A stretch of DNA of 64,000 nucleotides, from positions 1 to 64,000 of the forward strand of contig JAJEAH010000048.1 of assembly GCA_022824225.1 (NCBI GenBank). The letters are read 5' to 3'. A program made the position numbers and the translations under genes. The stretch is from Chloroflexota bacterium (GTDB lineage Bacteria > Chloroflexota > UBA11872 > VXOZ01). Of this stretch, positions 47,593 to 57,829 are shown in pieces. The notes beneath the pieces are model-generated. The model did no database searches and had not been told where the DNA came from. It saw nothing but the letters and a program-made list of their open reading frames with translations. Within the stretch, counting starts at the first letter, position 1; each line of letters begins with the position of its first letter.

Positions 47593-49251
47593 ATGAGGAG
47601 GTCTTCTGTGATTGGCCGGATACGACGTAGTATTACGGTAGCCTTAGCCCTTGCGGCGCTCATGGTCGCCGTTTCCTGTAGTGTGCGCGTGATCGAGCCG
47701 CCGCCGGATCCGGCGGAGGATTCCGCCGCATTTACGCAGTATTTCGTGGAACAGGCGATTGCGTTCTACGAGGCGAACGGACTGCAAGCGACCATCGACT
47801 TCTACAACACGATGGAGAGCGTGAATGGCGCGTGGTACGTTTTCATCTCGGACGAGAACGACATCATGCGCGCCCATGCCGCCGTGCCGGCCAACGTGGG
47901 GTTGCATGCCGATCAGATTTTGGGGCCGGGCGGATACCCCGCGGGAACACAGGTAGCCGCGGCGGCCACTGCAGAGGGCGCCTGGACTACCTACACCTAT
48001 ATAAATCCGGCAACGGAGGCATTTCAGACGAAGCACTCGTGGGTGGTGCGGCATGACGGTCTGGTCTTTGGCTCCGGTTGGTATGAGGATGGACCGTCGA
48101 AAGATGACCCGGCGGCCTATACACAGGAGTTCGTGGCCCAGGCGGTCCGGCTGTATGAGGCTGTTGGGTTAGCAGACACGGTAGCGTACTACAACACGCC
48201 GGACAGCATTGACGGTCAATGGTACGTCTTCGTCTTCGATGAAAACGACACCATGCTCGCCCATGCCGCCGTGCCGGCGAACGTGGGACTCCACGCCGAC
48301 CAGATTTTGGGGCCGGGCGGCTATCCCGCGGGCGCGCAGGTAGTGGCGGCGGCGGCTGACGAAGGCGCGTGGACGGACTACGCGTACGTCAACCCATCAA
48401 CCGGCGCATTCGAATCTAAGCACTCGTGGGTGGTGCGGCACGAAGGGCTCGTCTTCGGCTCGGGCTGGTATGAAGACGGCGCGTCGAAGTCCGATCCGGC
48501 GGCGTACACCCAGGCATTCGTGGCGCAGGCTATGCGGCTCTACGACGCCGTTGGGCGCGAAGACGCATTTGCCTATTACAACTCGCCGGAAAGCGTAGAC
48601 GAGGACTGGTACGTCTTCATCGTGGATGAAGACGAAAACACCATCGTGCACCCCACCCGTCCTGAATTGAGAGGCACTTCCCCGAAGACACGCGTTGACG
48701 TGCGCGGCAAGGCGTATGGCGAGGAGCTCGTTCTCGCGACGGCGGACGGCATCTGGGTAGACTACTATTTCCTCAATCCCGCAACCGGCTATGAGGAGCA
48801 GAAACACGCTTGGGCGGTCAAGCACGATGGCCTGATCTTCGTCTCCGGTTGGTACGTGCGTGCCGAGGCGGAGGACGATGCAACGTATACCCAGTCCTTC
48901 GTGCACCGCGCCATCCAGCGGTACGACGCGCAAGGTCGCGAAGCCGCCCTCGAGTTCTTTAGCTCAGAGCAGAGCGTGCAGGGCCAGTGGTACGTGTTCG
49001 TGCTCGACGAGAACCAAGTCACTATCGCCCACCCCAATCCGGAGCACATCGGCCGCACCCGTGAGCAACGCATCGACACGCGCGGCTACGACTACGGCGC
49101 GGAGTTCCTGACCGCGACCGCGGAAGGCAAGTGGGTTGACTACGAGTTCCAGGACCCGGAGGCCGACCAAGAACGCCTGAAGCACACGTGGATCATCCAG
49201 CACGACGGGCTTTACTTTGGCTCGGGCTGGTATGAAGACGTAGGCGAATAA
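47593..49251 (+). CDS. Secreted/lipoprotein-like protein with four tandem Cache-like domains
   Basis: SITVALALAALMVAVSCS signal with lipobox-like Cys; four ~127-aa repeats each with WYVFI.DEN....H and GSGWYED motifs. Confidence 0.8.
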   Translation: MRRSSVIGRIRRSITVALALAALMVAVSCSVRVIEPPPDPAEDSAAFTQYFVEQAIAFYEANGLQATIDFYNTMESVNGAWYVFISDENDIMRAHAAVPANVGLHADQILGPGGYPAGTQVAAAATAEGAWTTYTYINPATEAFQTKHSWVVRHDGLVFGSGWYEDGPSKDDPAAYTQEFVAQAVRLYEAVGLADTVAYYNTPDSIDGQWYVFVFDENDTMLAHAAVPANVGLHADQILGPGGYPAGAQVVAAAADEGAWTDYAYVNPSTGAFESKHSWVVRHEGLVFGSGWYEDGASKSDPAAYTQAFVAQAMRLYDAVGREDAFAYYNSPESVDEDWYVFIVDEDENTIVHPTRPELRGTSPKTRVDVRGKAYGEELVLATADGIWVDYYFLNPATGYEEQKHAWAVKHDGLIFVSGWYVRAEAEDDATYTQSFVHRAIQRYDAQGREAALEFFSSEQSVQGQWYVFVLDENQVTIAHPNPEHIGRTREQRIDTRGYDYGAEFLTATAEGKWVDYEFQDPEADQERLKHTWIIQHDGLYFGSGWYEDVGE

Positions 49252-49303
49252 GGGGGGAGACGCGGCGCAAGGAACCGCCTGTGTACAAAAAGGGCCACGT
49301 GAA

Positions 49304-49338
49304 ACGCGCGGCGGGCGCAGCAAGCGCCTGCCGCGCGT
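49304..49338 (+). terminator. Strong GC-rich hairpin downstream of the Cache protein gene
   Basis: ACGCGCGGCGGGCGC-agcaa-GCGCCTGCCGCGCGT, 15-bp stem with one G.T. Confidence 0.55.
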
Positions 49339-49698
49339 CCTCTTGCTGCCGCCTCAACGGACGCGAGTGGCGGCTATGCGCTTGCTGTTGTTTCCATCGG
49401 ACGGTGCGAAATTCTATTCTTGGCGCATATCTGGGAAAAGTCTGGGGGCGCTGCAGGAGCGGAGTCCTGAGGGAGCGGCGCGACCTTGCAGCGCCGGGCT
49501 GCGCGGCAGTCCGCGCCGGCCGCGGCCGCCACCCGCCAAACTCTCGTGTGCAGCGTAGAGGGGGATTAGTAGATTTGGGCTCAGGCTATAGAGATGCGAG
49601 TGTCAACATGTAAAGCCACTTCCCGACATGTCATTTTTGTGTTGTAGAAGGCGGTGAGACGGGGAGGGGGTGAAGAGGTAGCGCGAAGGGTGTATCGA

Positions 49699-49970
49699 AT
49701 GTCATTCCGAACGGAGCACAGCGCAGTGAGGAGTCTAAGGAGCCGCGCCAAGCGGGCGGCACGTTGCGGGGGCGCTAGATTCCTCGCAGGGCTCGGAATG
49801 ACAAAAGACAGGGAACGCACAGCCATGCCACGCCGAACGCAGCACGCGCCCACGCCAAACCGAACGCTGCACCCCCAATGTCATTCTGAGGAGCGTAGCG
49901 ACGAAGAATCTCGTGTGCAGGGGATTCTCAGATTCCGCGAACCCTGTTCGACGCTGCACTCGGCATGACA
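49699..49970. repeat. Dispersed non-coding repeats (gtcattccgaacggagc...agattcctcgc..ggaatgac; gtcattctgaggagcgtagcgacgaagaatctcg)
   Basis: Inverted 'gtcattcc ... ggaatgac' ends and the common gtcattctgaggagcgwagcgac element. Confidence 0.6.
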
Positions 49971-50179
49971 AAGAACGTGGCCCCGTGACGATGTCAAGTC
50001 TATATCTACTGATTCCCGCGTAGAGAATGAGCGCGCAGTCCGGTTGCCTTCGCTATAATGGGCCGTAACCCACGCGCAAACGGCGCGTAACGGATTCGGC
50101 TTGGCACAGTTGTCGCAGCCAAGAGCACGACCCTTGGCTCGCGGGCAGCGGCAGAGATCGCGGAGAAAGGGGAGCGGAA

Positions 50180-51454
50180 ATGGCTGAAGGGCTACGGGCC
50201 GGAGTTGGGCGCGCGACCATAACGCCGCCGATGGGGACGTGGCTGTGCGGTTTCGGCGGGCGCGAACACGGGTGCGACGCTATCCTCGACGACCTCTACG
50301 TCACGAGTCTCGTGCTGGCCAATGACGACACCACGCTCGCCGTCGTGACCTGCGACGTCTGCGGCCTGCCGTCCCAGCAGGTAGCCGCGCTGCGCAAGCT
50401 CGTTGCCGAGCAGACCGGCATTCCTGCCGCTCATGTGCTTGTCAATACCTCACACACGCATTCCGGCCCGTTCACGAGCATTCACGACGACATGTCGAGC
50501 CACGAGCGGGCGTATTCCACCAACCTTGTGCACACGCTGGCCGGTACCGTGAATGTGGCGCACAGCAATCTGGAGGCGTGCCGCATTACCCATGGCGCGG
50601 GCAGCGTTGCCGTGAACGTCAATCGCCGCGAGATGCAGGCGGCCGGCGGCATGATACTCGGCGAAAACGCGCGCGGGGCGCTGGATACTACCGTGCAGAT
50701 GCTGCGCGTGGATACGGACGAAGGCGAACCCCTGGCGGCGCTCATTCACTATGCGTGCCATCCCGTGGTGCTCACGCCGCCCAGCCATGCCGTGTCCGCT
50801 GACTTCGTGGGCGTGGCGCGGGGATTGTTCGAAGCGGCCAGCGGCGCGACCATGCTCTTCCTGCAGGGCGCGTGCGGCAACATCAACCCCATCGGCCAAC
50901 GCGCGGGCATCGACATGCAGGAGCGCCAGTGGGGTGTGGGCAGCGCCCTGGGCGCAGAGGCGCTCAAAGTCTATTCACTGAGCGGCCTGCGCACGGCTTT
51001 CGGGGACAACGAACCCCTGGCGCCGGTGCTGGGCGCCGCGCAGGAAACACTGGAACTGGACTTGCACACGCCCAATGAACGACCCTCAGGCGTCAGCCGC
51101 CGCACGGCCGCTCTCCGCTACTGGACGCCGCCCCTCGTCGGCAGCGACCGGGTGGAGTTTGAAGTGCAGGCGCTCCGCGTCGGCGACGTGGCGCTGGTCG
51201 GCGGCGCCGGTGAGGTCTTCATCGAAATTGCGCAAGGGGTGCAGGAACGCTCGCCCTTTGCCCACACCATGTACCTGGGCTACACGAACGGCGACATCGG
51301 CTACGTGCCCACCGCCGCCGCCTATCCCGAAGGCGGCTACGAGGTGGAAACCGCCCACTTCCACTACGGCCTCCCCGCCGCCGTGGCGCCGGAAAGCGCC
51401 GGCCGCGTGGTGGACGCGAGCGTGGCGGCATTGGAATCACTGAGTGCAAGCTAG
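50180..51454 (+). CDS. Neutral/alkaline ceramidase N-terminal-domain-like protein
   Basis: AGVGRATITPPMGTWLCGFGGREHGCDAILDDLYVTSLVL; VNTSHTHSGPF. Confidence 0.82.
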   Translation: MAEGLRAGVGRATITPPMGTWLCGFGGREHGCDAILDDLYVTSLVLANDDTTLAVVTCDVCGLPSQQVAALRKLVAEQTGIPAAHVLVNTSHTHSGPFTSIHDDMSSHERAYSTNLVHTLAGTVNVAHSNLEACRITHGAGSVAVNVNRREMQAAGGMILGENARGALDTTVQMLRVDTDEGEPLAALIHYACHPVVLTPPSHAVSADFVGVARGLFEAASGATMLFLQGACGNINPIGQRAGIDMQERQWGVGSALGAEALKVYSLSGLRTAFGDNEPLAPVLGAAQETLELDLHTPNERPSGVSRRTAALRYWTPPLVGSDRVEFEVQALRVGDVALVGGAGEVFIEIAQGVQERSPFAHTMYLGYTNGDIGYVPTAAAYPEGGYEVETAHFHYGLPAAVAPESAGRVVDASVAALESLSAS

Positions 51455-51506
51455 GTGACACAGCGCGGATCGTTGCGGCAGCAATAGCAGTCATCTGAGG
51501 TAGGCA

Positions 51507-52343
51507 ATGTTCACTCTTGGCGTCATGACCGATGAAATCTCACAAGACTTTGCCCATGCGCTCGACGTGATCGAGGAGTTTGGCGTGCGCACGGTCGAAC
51601 TCCACGCTATGTGGGATAAGAACATCTGCGACCTGGACAGCCATGAGCTGACCCGGGTGCTGCGCATGGTGCGCGCACGCGACCTCACCGTGTGCGACAT
51701 CGCCTCGCTCTTCCTGCGGTGTCCCATCGACGATTTGGACGCCTACAACGAGCACGTCAAGATACTGGAACGGTCCATTCAGATTGCGCCGTTGTTCGAT
51801 TGCCAACTTGTGCGCTGCTTCTCGTTCTGGCGGGAAGACGACCTGGACACGCACTGGGATACGATACTCGAACGGCTGGAACTGCCGGTGCGCATGGCGG
51901 AGTCTGCCGGTGTGACGCTGGCGTTCGAGAACGTGCGCTCGTGCAATATCGGCACCGGCGCGGAAACCGCGCGTCTGATGGAGACCATTGATTCACCAAA
52001 CCTGCGCGTGATCTGGGACCCCGGCAACGCCTACGTGTCCGGCGAGGCGCGGCCCTATCCCGACGGCTACGAAGCCGTAAAGCCGTGGATCGTGCACGTA
52101 CACGTCAAGGACGCTGTGCTGAGCCCGGAGGGGGAATCGGTTTGGCAGCCCATTGGCGCGGGCAAGGTGGACTACGCCGGTCAGATGAAGGCGCTGGCGG
52201 AGGACGGCTACGACGGGGTGGTCTCATTGGAGACCCATTATTACCCCGAGGGCGGCACCCGCGAGCAGGGCAGCCGCGAGTCGTTTGCCGGCCTGCAGGC
52301 CATCCTGGCGGAACAGGGCATCGTGCCGAGAGAGATGGTCTAG
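51507..52343 (+). CDS. Sugar phosphate isomerase/epimerase (xylose isomerase-like TIM barrel)
   Basis: GVMTDEISQDFAHALDVIEEFGVRTVELH; LRVIWDPGNAYVSGE; IVHVHVKDAV. Confidence 0.88.
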   Translation: MFTLGVMTDEISQDFAHALDVIEEFGVRTVELHAMWDKNICDLDSHELTRVLRMVRARDLTVCDIASLFLRCPIDDLDAYNEHVKILERSIQIAPLFDCQLVRCFSFWREDDLDTHWDTILERLELPVRMAESAGVTLAFENVRSCNIGTGAETARLMETIDSPNLRVIWDPGNAYVSGEARPYPDGYEAVKPWIVHVHVKDAVLSPEGESVWQPIGAGKVDYAGQMKALAEDGYDGVVSLETHYYPEGGTREQGSRESFAGLQAILAEQGIVPREMV

Positions 52344-52845
52344 CGCTCGTTTGCGCAGCGTTCACGACCGCTCCAGCCTTCTCCCTCCGCAGAGGGAGTT
52401 TCACCTGTGCTGCCATGCGCGACACACTGTCAAACGGGATTGCGGTTAAGAAGATACCGGCTTGCTCAGAAGACTATCCCGCCTCTTGGTGGGCTGGCCA
52501 TGTATCTCCGGTAGCGCAGGTCTGTAACCTGCGTCTGTCTTCGGTCGCTCATATGCCTGTATAGCTTGCTTGCCGCTGGGAGGCATGTCCCTAGCCGCTT
52601 TACCACGCCGCAACGACCCGGGGGCGATGAAACATGCCCGTCCCATCTCACCGACACGTCGCAACCGGGGACGTGCCCGCCGGATGCGATTCGCAGATGC
52701 GCCGAACTGCGGCACTTCCCAACGCTTCTCCACGTGAGGTCCGGCCACCATCCCGGACACTGCCCGCCGGCCGTCAAGCACGCGCGAGAGGCGCGTTTTC
52801 GCTACAATAGAGGCGAATAGCATCTGCAATCCAGGGGAGCGCGCG

Positions 52846-54240
52846 ATGGGCACAACGGTCGGGACTGCCAACCTAACGCTAGACGAGCAATTCACGCGGC
52901 AATTCGCCGGTTCGGCCGCGCGCTTCCAGGACGCCGTAGACATCTTTCCCAACGGCGCTACCCACGACGGCCGTGCCCAGAAGCCGTTTCCCCTCTATAT
53001 CGAGCGCGCGCAGGGCGCGCACAAATGGGACGTGGACGGCAATCGCTTCATCGACTTTCTCGTGGGCCACGGCGCGCTCCTGCTGGGCCACGGCCATCCC
53101 GCCATCGTCGAGGCTGTGAACGCGCAGATGCAGCGCGGCACGCACTACGGCGCGGCCCATGAACGCGAAGTAGAGTGGGGCCGCTGGGTGCAGCGGCTGA
53201 TTCCGGCTGCTGAGCGCGTGCGCTTCACCAGTTCCGGCACCGAGGCCACGCTGATGGCCCTGCGGCTGGCGCGGGTGTTCACGGGCAAGAACAAGGTCGT
53301 CAAGTTCGAGCACCACTTCCACGGCTGGCATGACTACGTCGTGGTGGAAGGGCCGCCGGAGCCGCCGCCCGCCGGGGTGCCGGCCGGCACTGCCGACACC
53401 ATGGTCGTGCTGCCGGTGCACGATCTCGAGCGCCTGGAAGCCGTGCTGCGGGACGATTCCGATGTTGCCGCCGTCATCATGGAACCCACCGGCGCCGGCT
53501 ACGCCACCTATCCCCTGGACCCCGATTTTCTCGCGGGGGTGCGCAAGCTCACGCTCGATTACGGTGTGGTGCTCGTCATGGATGAAGTCATCACCGGCTT
53601 TCGCTGCTCGCCGGGGGGCGCGCAGGCGGCCACCGGCGTCATTCCCGACCTTACCAGCCTGGCGAAGATCCTGGCCGGCGGGCTGCCCGGCGGTGCCGTG
53701 GCGGGACGCGCCGACATCATGGCTCACCTCGCCTACAGCGACGAGCCGGGGTGGAACGCCCGCAAGAAAGTCCGCCACCAGGGCACGTTCAATGCCAATC
53801 CCCTTTCGGCAACCGCGGGGTCAACCGCCTTGGCCATCGTGGCCGAGGGCTGGCCGGCGCGCCACGTGAACGACCTCGCCGCTCTGCTGCGCGCCGAGCT
53901 CAATCAGGTCATGGACGCCCACGGCTTGAGCGGCTGCGTCTACGGCACGTACTCCATGTTCCACATTCTGCTCAGCAACCCCCACAACCCGCGCGAGAAA
54001 ATCTCGCCGGCGGACATTGGCGCCGCGGGCCAGCCGCCTTTCATCGCCATGCGCGACGCCGACGCCGCGCTGTTCGGCAAGTTCAAGCGCGGCCTGCAGG
54101 TGCACGGCGTTGACCTCATGGGCGACGGCGGCATGCTCTCCACGGCGCACACTGAAGAAGATGTGCGCGAGGCCGCGGCGGCGTTCGACCGCACCATCGA
54201 CCTGCTGAAGCAGGAGGGTACGATCCCTGGTGTGCGGTAG
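52846..54240 (+). CDS. Class III aminotransferase (glutamate-1-semialdehyde aminomutase-like)
   Basis: FTSSGTEATLMALRLARVFTGKNKVVKFEHHFHGWHDYV; LVMDEVITGFR; LTSLAKILAGGLPGGAVAG. Confidence 0.92.
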   Translation: MGTTVGTANLTLDEQFTRQFAGSAARFQDAVDIFPNGATHDGRAQKPFPLYIERAQGAHKWDVDGNRFIDFLVGHGALLLGHGHPAIVEAVNAQMQRGTHYGAAHEREVEWGRWVQRLIPAAERVRFTSSGTEATLMALRLARVFTGKNKVVKFEHHFHGWHDYVVVEGPPEPPPAGVPAGTADTMVVLPVHDLERLEAVLRDDSDVAAVIMEPTGAGYATYPLDPDFLAGVRKLTLDYGVVLVMDEVITGFRCSPGGAQAATGVIPDLTSLAKILAGGLPGGAVAGRADIMAHLAYSDEPGWNARKKVRHQGTFNANPLSATAGSTALAIVAEGWPARHVNDLAALLRAELNQVMDAHGLSGCVYGTYSMFHILLSNPHNPREKISPADIGAAGQPPFIAMRDADAALFGKFKRGLQVHGVDLMGDGGMLSTAHTEEDVREAAAAFDRTIDLLKQEGTIPGVR

Positions 54241-54341
54241 CTTTAGGGAGCTACACCATGTGCGCAACTGCAGTTGACGCGGGAGGAGGCAAGTGCCTCT
54301 GATGAGAGCTGGGGTAAGCAACCCGGGGAAGGGAGCAAGTC

Positions 54342-54579
54342 ATGGCAGTCTTTGACACCCATAAGGCGTTTGAGACCTTGACGAGCGGAGGCTTCAGCGA
54401 TCGATGCCCAAGCGCGGGCGCTGCTTAGCGCTATGGGCGAATCCCGTGAGTCCTTAGCTACTAAGGCAGACCTACGAGAACTGGAGTTGCGGGTACGGCC
54501 GCATTTGGGAGCCTATGTGTTCGCTGCGGCCGGCTTGGTGATAGCCGTGCTCATCGCCTATATGGAGCTACGTGGATAG
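54342..54579 (+). pseudogene. Remnant of a DUF1640/CCDC90-like coiled-coil membrane protein
   Basis: MAVFDTHKAFETLTSGGFSD then +1 frameshift, DAQARALLSAMGESRESLATKADLRELELRVRPHLGAYVFAAAGLVIAVLIAYMELRG*; 238 nt total (not divisible by 3). Confidence 0.6.
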
Positions 54580-54664
54580 CGAATGACGATTATCTTGACT
54601 AAGCCCTGAGCGTCCATCTTGGTGCGCTTTCAATGCCGGTGTGCAGTATTGGGGAGAACAGTAA

Positions 54665-55654
54665 GTGAACCCTACCGCCAACGAACCGTCCTACGGTGGA
54701 CCCGACCAGGAGATCTTCAAGCACGCGTTCACCGATCCGCTGAGCCCGTGCGAGCAGGTCTATCCGCCGCTGGCTACGCTTGACGACATTCATGCGATGA
54801 ACTCGTCGGTGGCGATGCCGGTGGACCGCTTCTTCACCGCCTACGCGGACTTGCAGATCGTGGGGGCGGACTCGCTGGCGCTCGACGGCGGCGATACCCA
54901 CTTGCTGCGCCTCACTTACACCCTGGGCGGAGACACGTTCCACGCCCATGCCTATGCGCCCGCCCACCCGCAGACCGCGCGTCCCGCCGCGCTGGTCACG
55001 CCGGGAAGCGGCCTCAATTGCTCGGAGGGCATCTACCGCAACGACCCGGAGAGCTACCACTACGGCATCGTGGAGGCGCTGGGCGACGCCTGCAACACCT
55101 ACGTCTTTATCAAGCCCAATGAGGACTGCCTGGCGTTCCACAATGGATCAGGCAAACTCAACATAAACTTCTTCGTCAACTGGCTGCTGAACCGGGCCCA
55201 GTCATTTTCCGCCGCGTACATCGTGGGCGCTATGGCCGTCACGAAATACTTGCAGGGGCGGCACGACGCCGTGGTGCTCGCCGGGCTTTCTCAGGGCGGC
55301 GGCGCGACCTTGCTCACCGCCTTACAGTCGCAGCCCACGGCCGCCGTGATCGCCTCCGGCTTCTCGGTAATCATGGACCGCATCCAGTGGTCGGGGCACA
55401 ACCAGATCATCATTCCCGGCATCGGCCAGGCCTATAGCAACGAGAACGTGCGGGAAAAGATCAAGGCGTCGCCGACGCAGTTCCTCTTTACCTACGGTAA
55501 ACAGGAAAGCGTCATCTACCGCCTCGAGGCGGAAGAGCACTATAGCTGCGACTTCCTCGCGGAATGCCCCAACGTGCGCTGCGAGTCCCACCACGAGGGC
55601 CACATCTTCCACGTGGGGATCACGAGCGACTTCCTGCGGGGGTTTGGGTTATAG
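54665..55654 (+). CDS. Alpha/beta hydrolase family protein
   Basis: VVLAGLSQGGGATLLTAL (GxSxG); PAALVTPGSGLNCSEGIYRND. Confidence 0.75.
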   Translation: MNPTANEPSYGGPDQEIFKHAFTDPLSPCEQVYPPLATLDDIHAMNSSVAMPVDRFFTAYADLQIVGADSLALDGGDTHLLRLTYTLGGDTFHAHAYAPAHPQTARPAALVTPGSGLNCSEGIYRNDPESYHYGIVEALGDACNTYVFIKPNEDCLAFHNGSGKLNINFFVNWLLNRAQSFSAAYIVGAMAVTKYLQGRHDAVVLAGLSQGGGATLLTALQSQPTAAVIASGFSVIMDRIQWSGHNQIIIPGIGQAYSNENVREKIKASPTQFLFTYGKQESVIYRLEAEEHYSCDFLAECPNVRCESHHEGHIFHVGITSDFLRGFGL

Positions 55655-55773
55655 AGGGTGCGTTCGGCCTCCGGCAGTTGAGGTTGCGGCCTACCTCTAG
55701 CATGTCTCGTAGAATCACGTTGCTATGGCGTCTCCGGTTAGATGGGTGGAAATCTCTGTGCGAATGAACGGCC

Positions 55774-57726
55774 ATGGGTAACGGAGAGCACTACACCGAC
55801 GAGTGGACGCCGCTCAATCCCGTCATCTTGGAGGCGTACCGCCCGCCGTCGGACGTAGTGGTCGCGGCGGCCTGCGCGCCCCGGCAGGCCATGGTGGGCA
55901 CGTGGCAGCGCGTCGCGCTGCGGCTGACCCTGGGGCGGGACGGGTTGCGCCGGGGCGATTCGTTGGCGGTGCAGTCCGCGACGCGGGGTTTGCAGTCGTG
56001 GCCGTCCCTGCAGGTCCTGATGCCTGCCGAGGCGGGGTATACAAGCGCCGCGGCGGCCTCCGGCCGGCGCGTAACCTGCACGCTCAGCGGGCAGCACGTG
56101 CGCGTGACCGCCCTGGATGCGCTCCCCGCCGGTGATACGATTGTGCTCACCTACGGCGACCGGCGCGCCGGCGGACCCGGCATCCGCATGACCCTCGCAG
56201 CCCTCCGCCAGTGGTTCCGCGTGCTCTACGAGCCGGGTGACGGGTCCGGCGCCCGCGAGGTGTCAGCCGACCCGCCCTATCTCGACCTCCTACCGGCTGC
56301 GCCGCACCGTCTGGACGTCTTAGCGCCCAGCCGGGCGCGCCGCGGTGAGCCCTTTGATCTCGTGGTCAAGGCCGTCGATGAACACGGCAACACCGCCGCT
56401 CCGTTGGCGCAGCCCGCGGTCATTTCTCCGGTCAACGGAACCGACTGTCCCCCCGAAATTGCATTGTCCACCGGCGGGCGCGCCGCCGGGCGCGCCGCCA
56501 TCGTGCTGAAGGAAGACATGCCCCCTGTTGGGAGGGTGCGTCTCGTGGTGCGGCATCCCGCCGTGCCTGCAGCGGGGCGCGGCACGCCGCTGGAAGCGCT
56601 GCCCGCCCACGACGATTCCGATCTCGTCTTCTGGGGCGACTTACATGCCCACACGTCCCACGGCCATGCCTACGGTGAGATCGAAGACCTGTACCACTAC
56701 GCCAGTGATGAAGCGCGCCTGGACTTTGTGGCGCACGTGGAGCACTACACCCGCGCCGGTGAGTGGCTGCACCCGTGGTGGCGGCGGCGCTATCCCGATT
56801 GTCAAACGGTCGTGGACTTCGTCGAGCGCTCCTGGCAGGAGCGGCTGGCACTGGCGCGGCAGTTTGACGATCCGGGCCGGTTCGCACCGCTACTGGGCTT
56901 CGAATGGGCCCACGACACGGGGCATCTCAACGGCTTCTTTCCCGGTCTGGACGCGCCGCCGGTCTACCCAACGAGCTTTCGCGATCCGGCTATGACGCCC
57001 GCCCATCTCAATGAGTTGCTCGCCGGTCACGAGTGGTTCGGCGTGCCCCACCACACCGCGTTTCCGCTGGGCCGGGGCACGTTGGGCGGCTTCAGGTGGG
57101 AGCTTTTCGACCCGGAGACCATGCCGTGCGTGGAGATCGCCTCCAAGCAGGGCAATGGCGAGTATTTCGGCGCGCCGAACGCCGCCCTGCCCATGGGCGT
57201 GGGCGGCACGGTGCGCGAGGGTCTGGCGCGCGGCCTGCGCTTCGGCTTTGTGGGCGCGACCGACACGAATATCGCCCGCCCGGGCTCGTTCACCGCTCAG
57301 GAGAAACGCCAGCGGCTACCGGGGTTGACGGCTGTATTCGCGCCTGCGCTGGAGCGCAGAGCAATCTACGATGCCATCCGCCAACGCCGCTGCTATGCCA
57401 CCCTGGGCGGCAGACCCATCCTGCGCTTCGGCATCAACGGCGCGTTCATGGGCGAGTCCCTGCGCTTGCCCCAGGCCGACACCGTGAAGCACATTGTATG
57501 TGATGTTGCCGGTTCGGCGGAACTCGCCCGCGTGGAGGTCATCAAGAACGGCGCGCCGTTCTTTCAATTCGTCACCACCGATACCGGCGCCCACAACCGC
57601 ACCCACGACTACCGCGAAGAGTTCCCCGACACCACCCCCAGCCAACCCGGCGACTACTACTACCTGCGCGTCCAGCAACACGACGGCGCCCTCGCCTGGT
57701 CCAGCCCGATCTGGATCGACCTCTAA
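55774..57726 (+). CDS. DUF3604/PHP-like metal-dependent hydrolase
   Basis: DLVFWGDLHAHTSHGHAYGEIEDLYHYASDEARLDFVAHVEHY; AIYDAIRQRRCYATLGGRPILRF. Confidence 0.8.
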   Translation: MGNGEHYTDEWTPLNPVILEAYRPPSDVVVAAACAPRQAMVGTWQRVALRLTLGRDGLRRGDSLAVQSATRGLQSWPSLQVLMPAEAGYTSAAAASGRRVTCTLSGQHVRVTALDALPAGDTIVLTYGDRRAGGPGIRMTLAALRQWFRVLYEPGDGSGAREVSADPPYLDLLPAAPHRLDVLAPSRARRGEPFDLVVKAVDEHGNTAAPLAQPAVISPVNGTDCPPEIALSTGGRAAGRAAIVLKEDMPPVGRVRLVVRHPAVPAAGRGTPLEALPAHDDSDLVFWGDLHAHTSHGHAYGEIEDLYHYASDEARLDFVAHVEHYTRAGEWLHPWWRRRYPDCQTVVDFVERSWQERLALARQFDDPGRFAPLLGFEWAHDTGHLNGFFPGLDAPPVYPTSFRDPAMTPAHLNELLAGHEWFGVPHHTAFPLGRGTLGGFRWELFDPETMPCVEIASKQGNGEYFGAPNAALPMGVGGTVREGLARGLRFGFVGATDTNIARPGSFTAQEKRQRLPGLTAVFAPALERRAIYDAIRQRRCYATLGGRPILRFGINGAFMGESLRLPQADTVKHIVCDVAGSAELARVEVIKNGAPFFQFVTTDTGAHNRTHDYREEFPDTTPSQPGDYYYLRVQQHDGALAWSSPIWIDL

Positions 57727-57829
57727 TGTGGACTATTCTCAAGGCCGGCTGTAAAGTAGCTTGAAAAGCCCACACGAACTGTCCGGAAAATCGCCAATTT
57801 TGCCGGCAGCTAGATACATACATTCTCTG

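Noticed and set aside
52560-52830. GC-rich intergenic stretch with gggacgtgcccgcc-like motifs before the aminotransferase
   Set aside because: No regular spacing or palindromic unit could be demonstrated.
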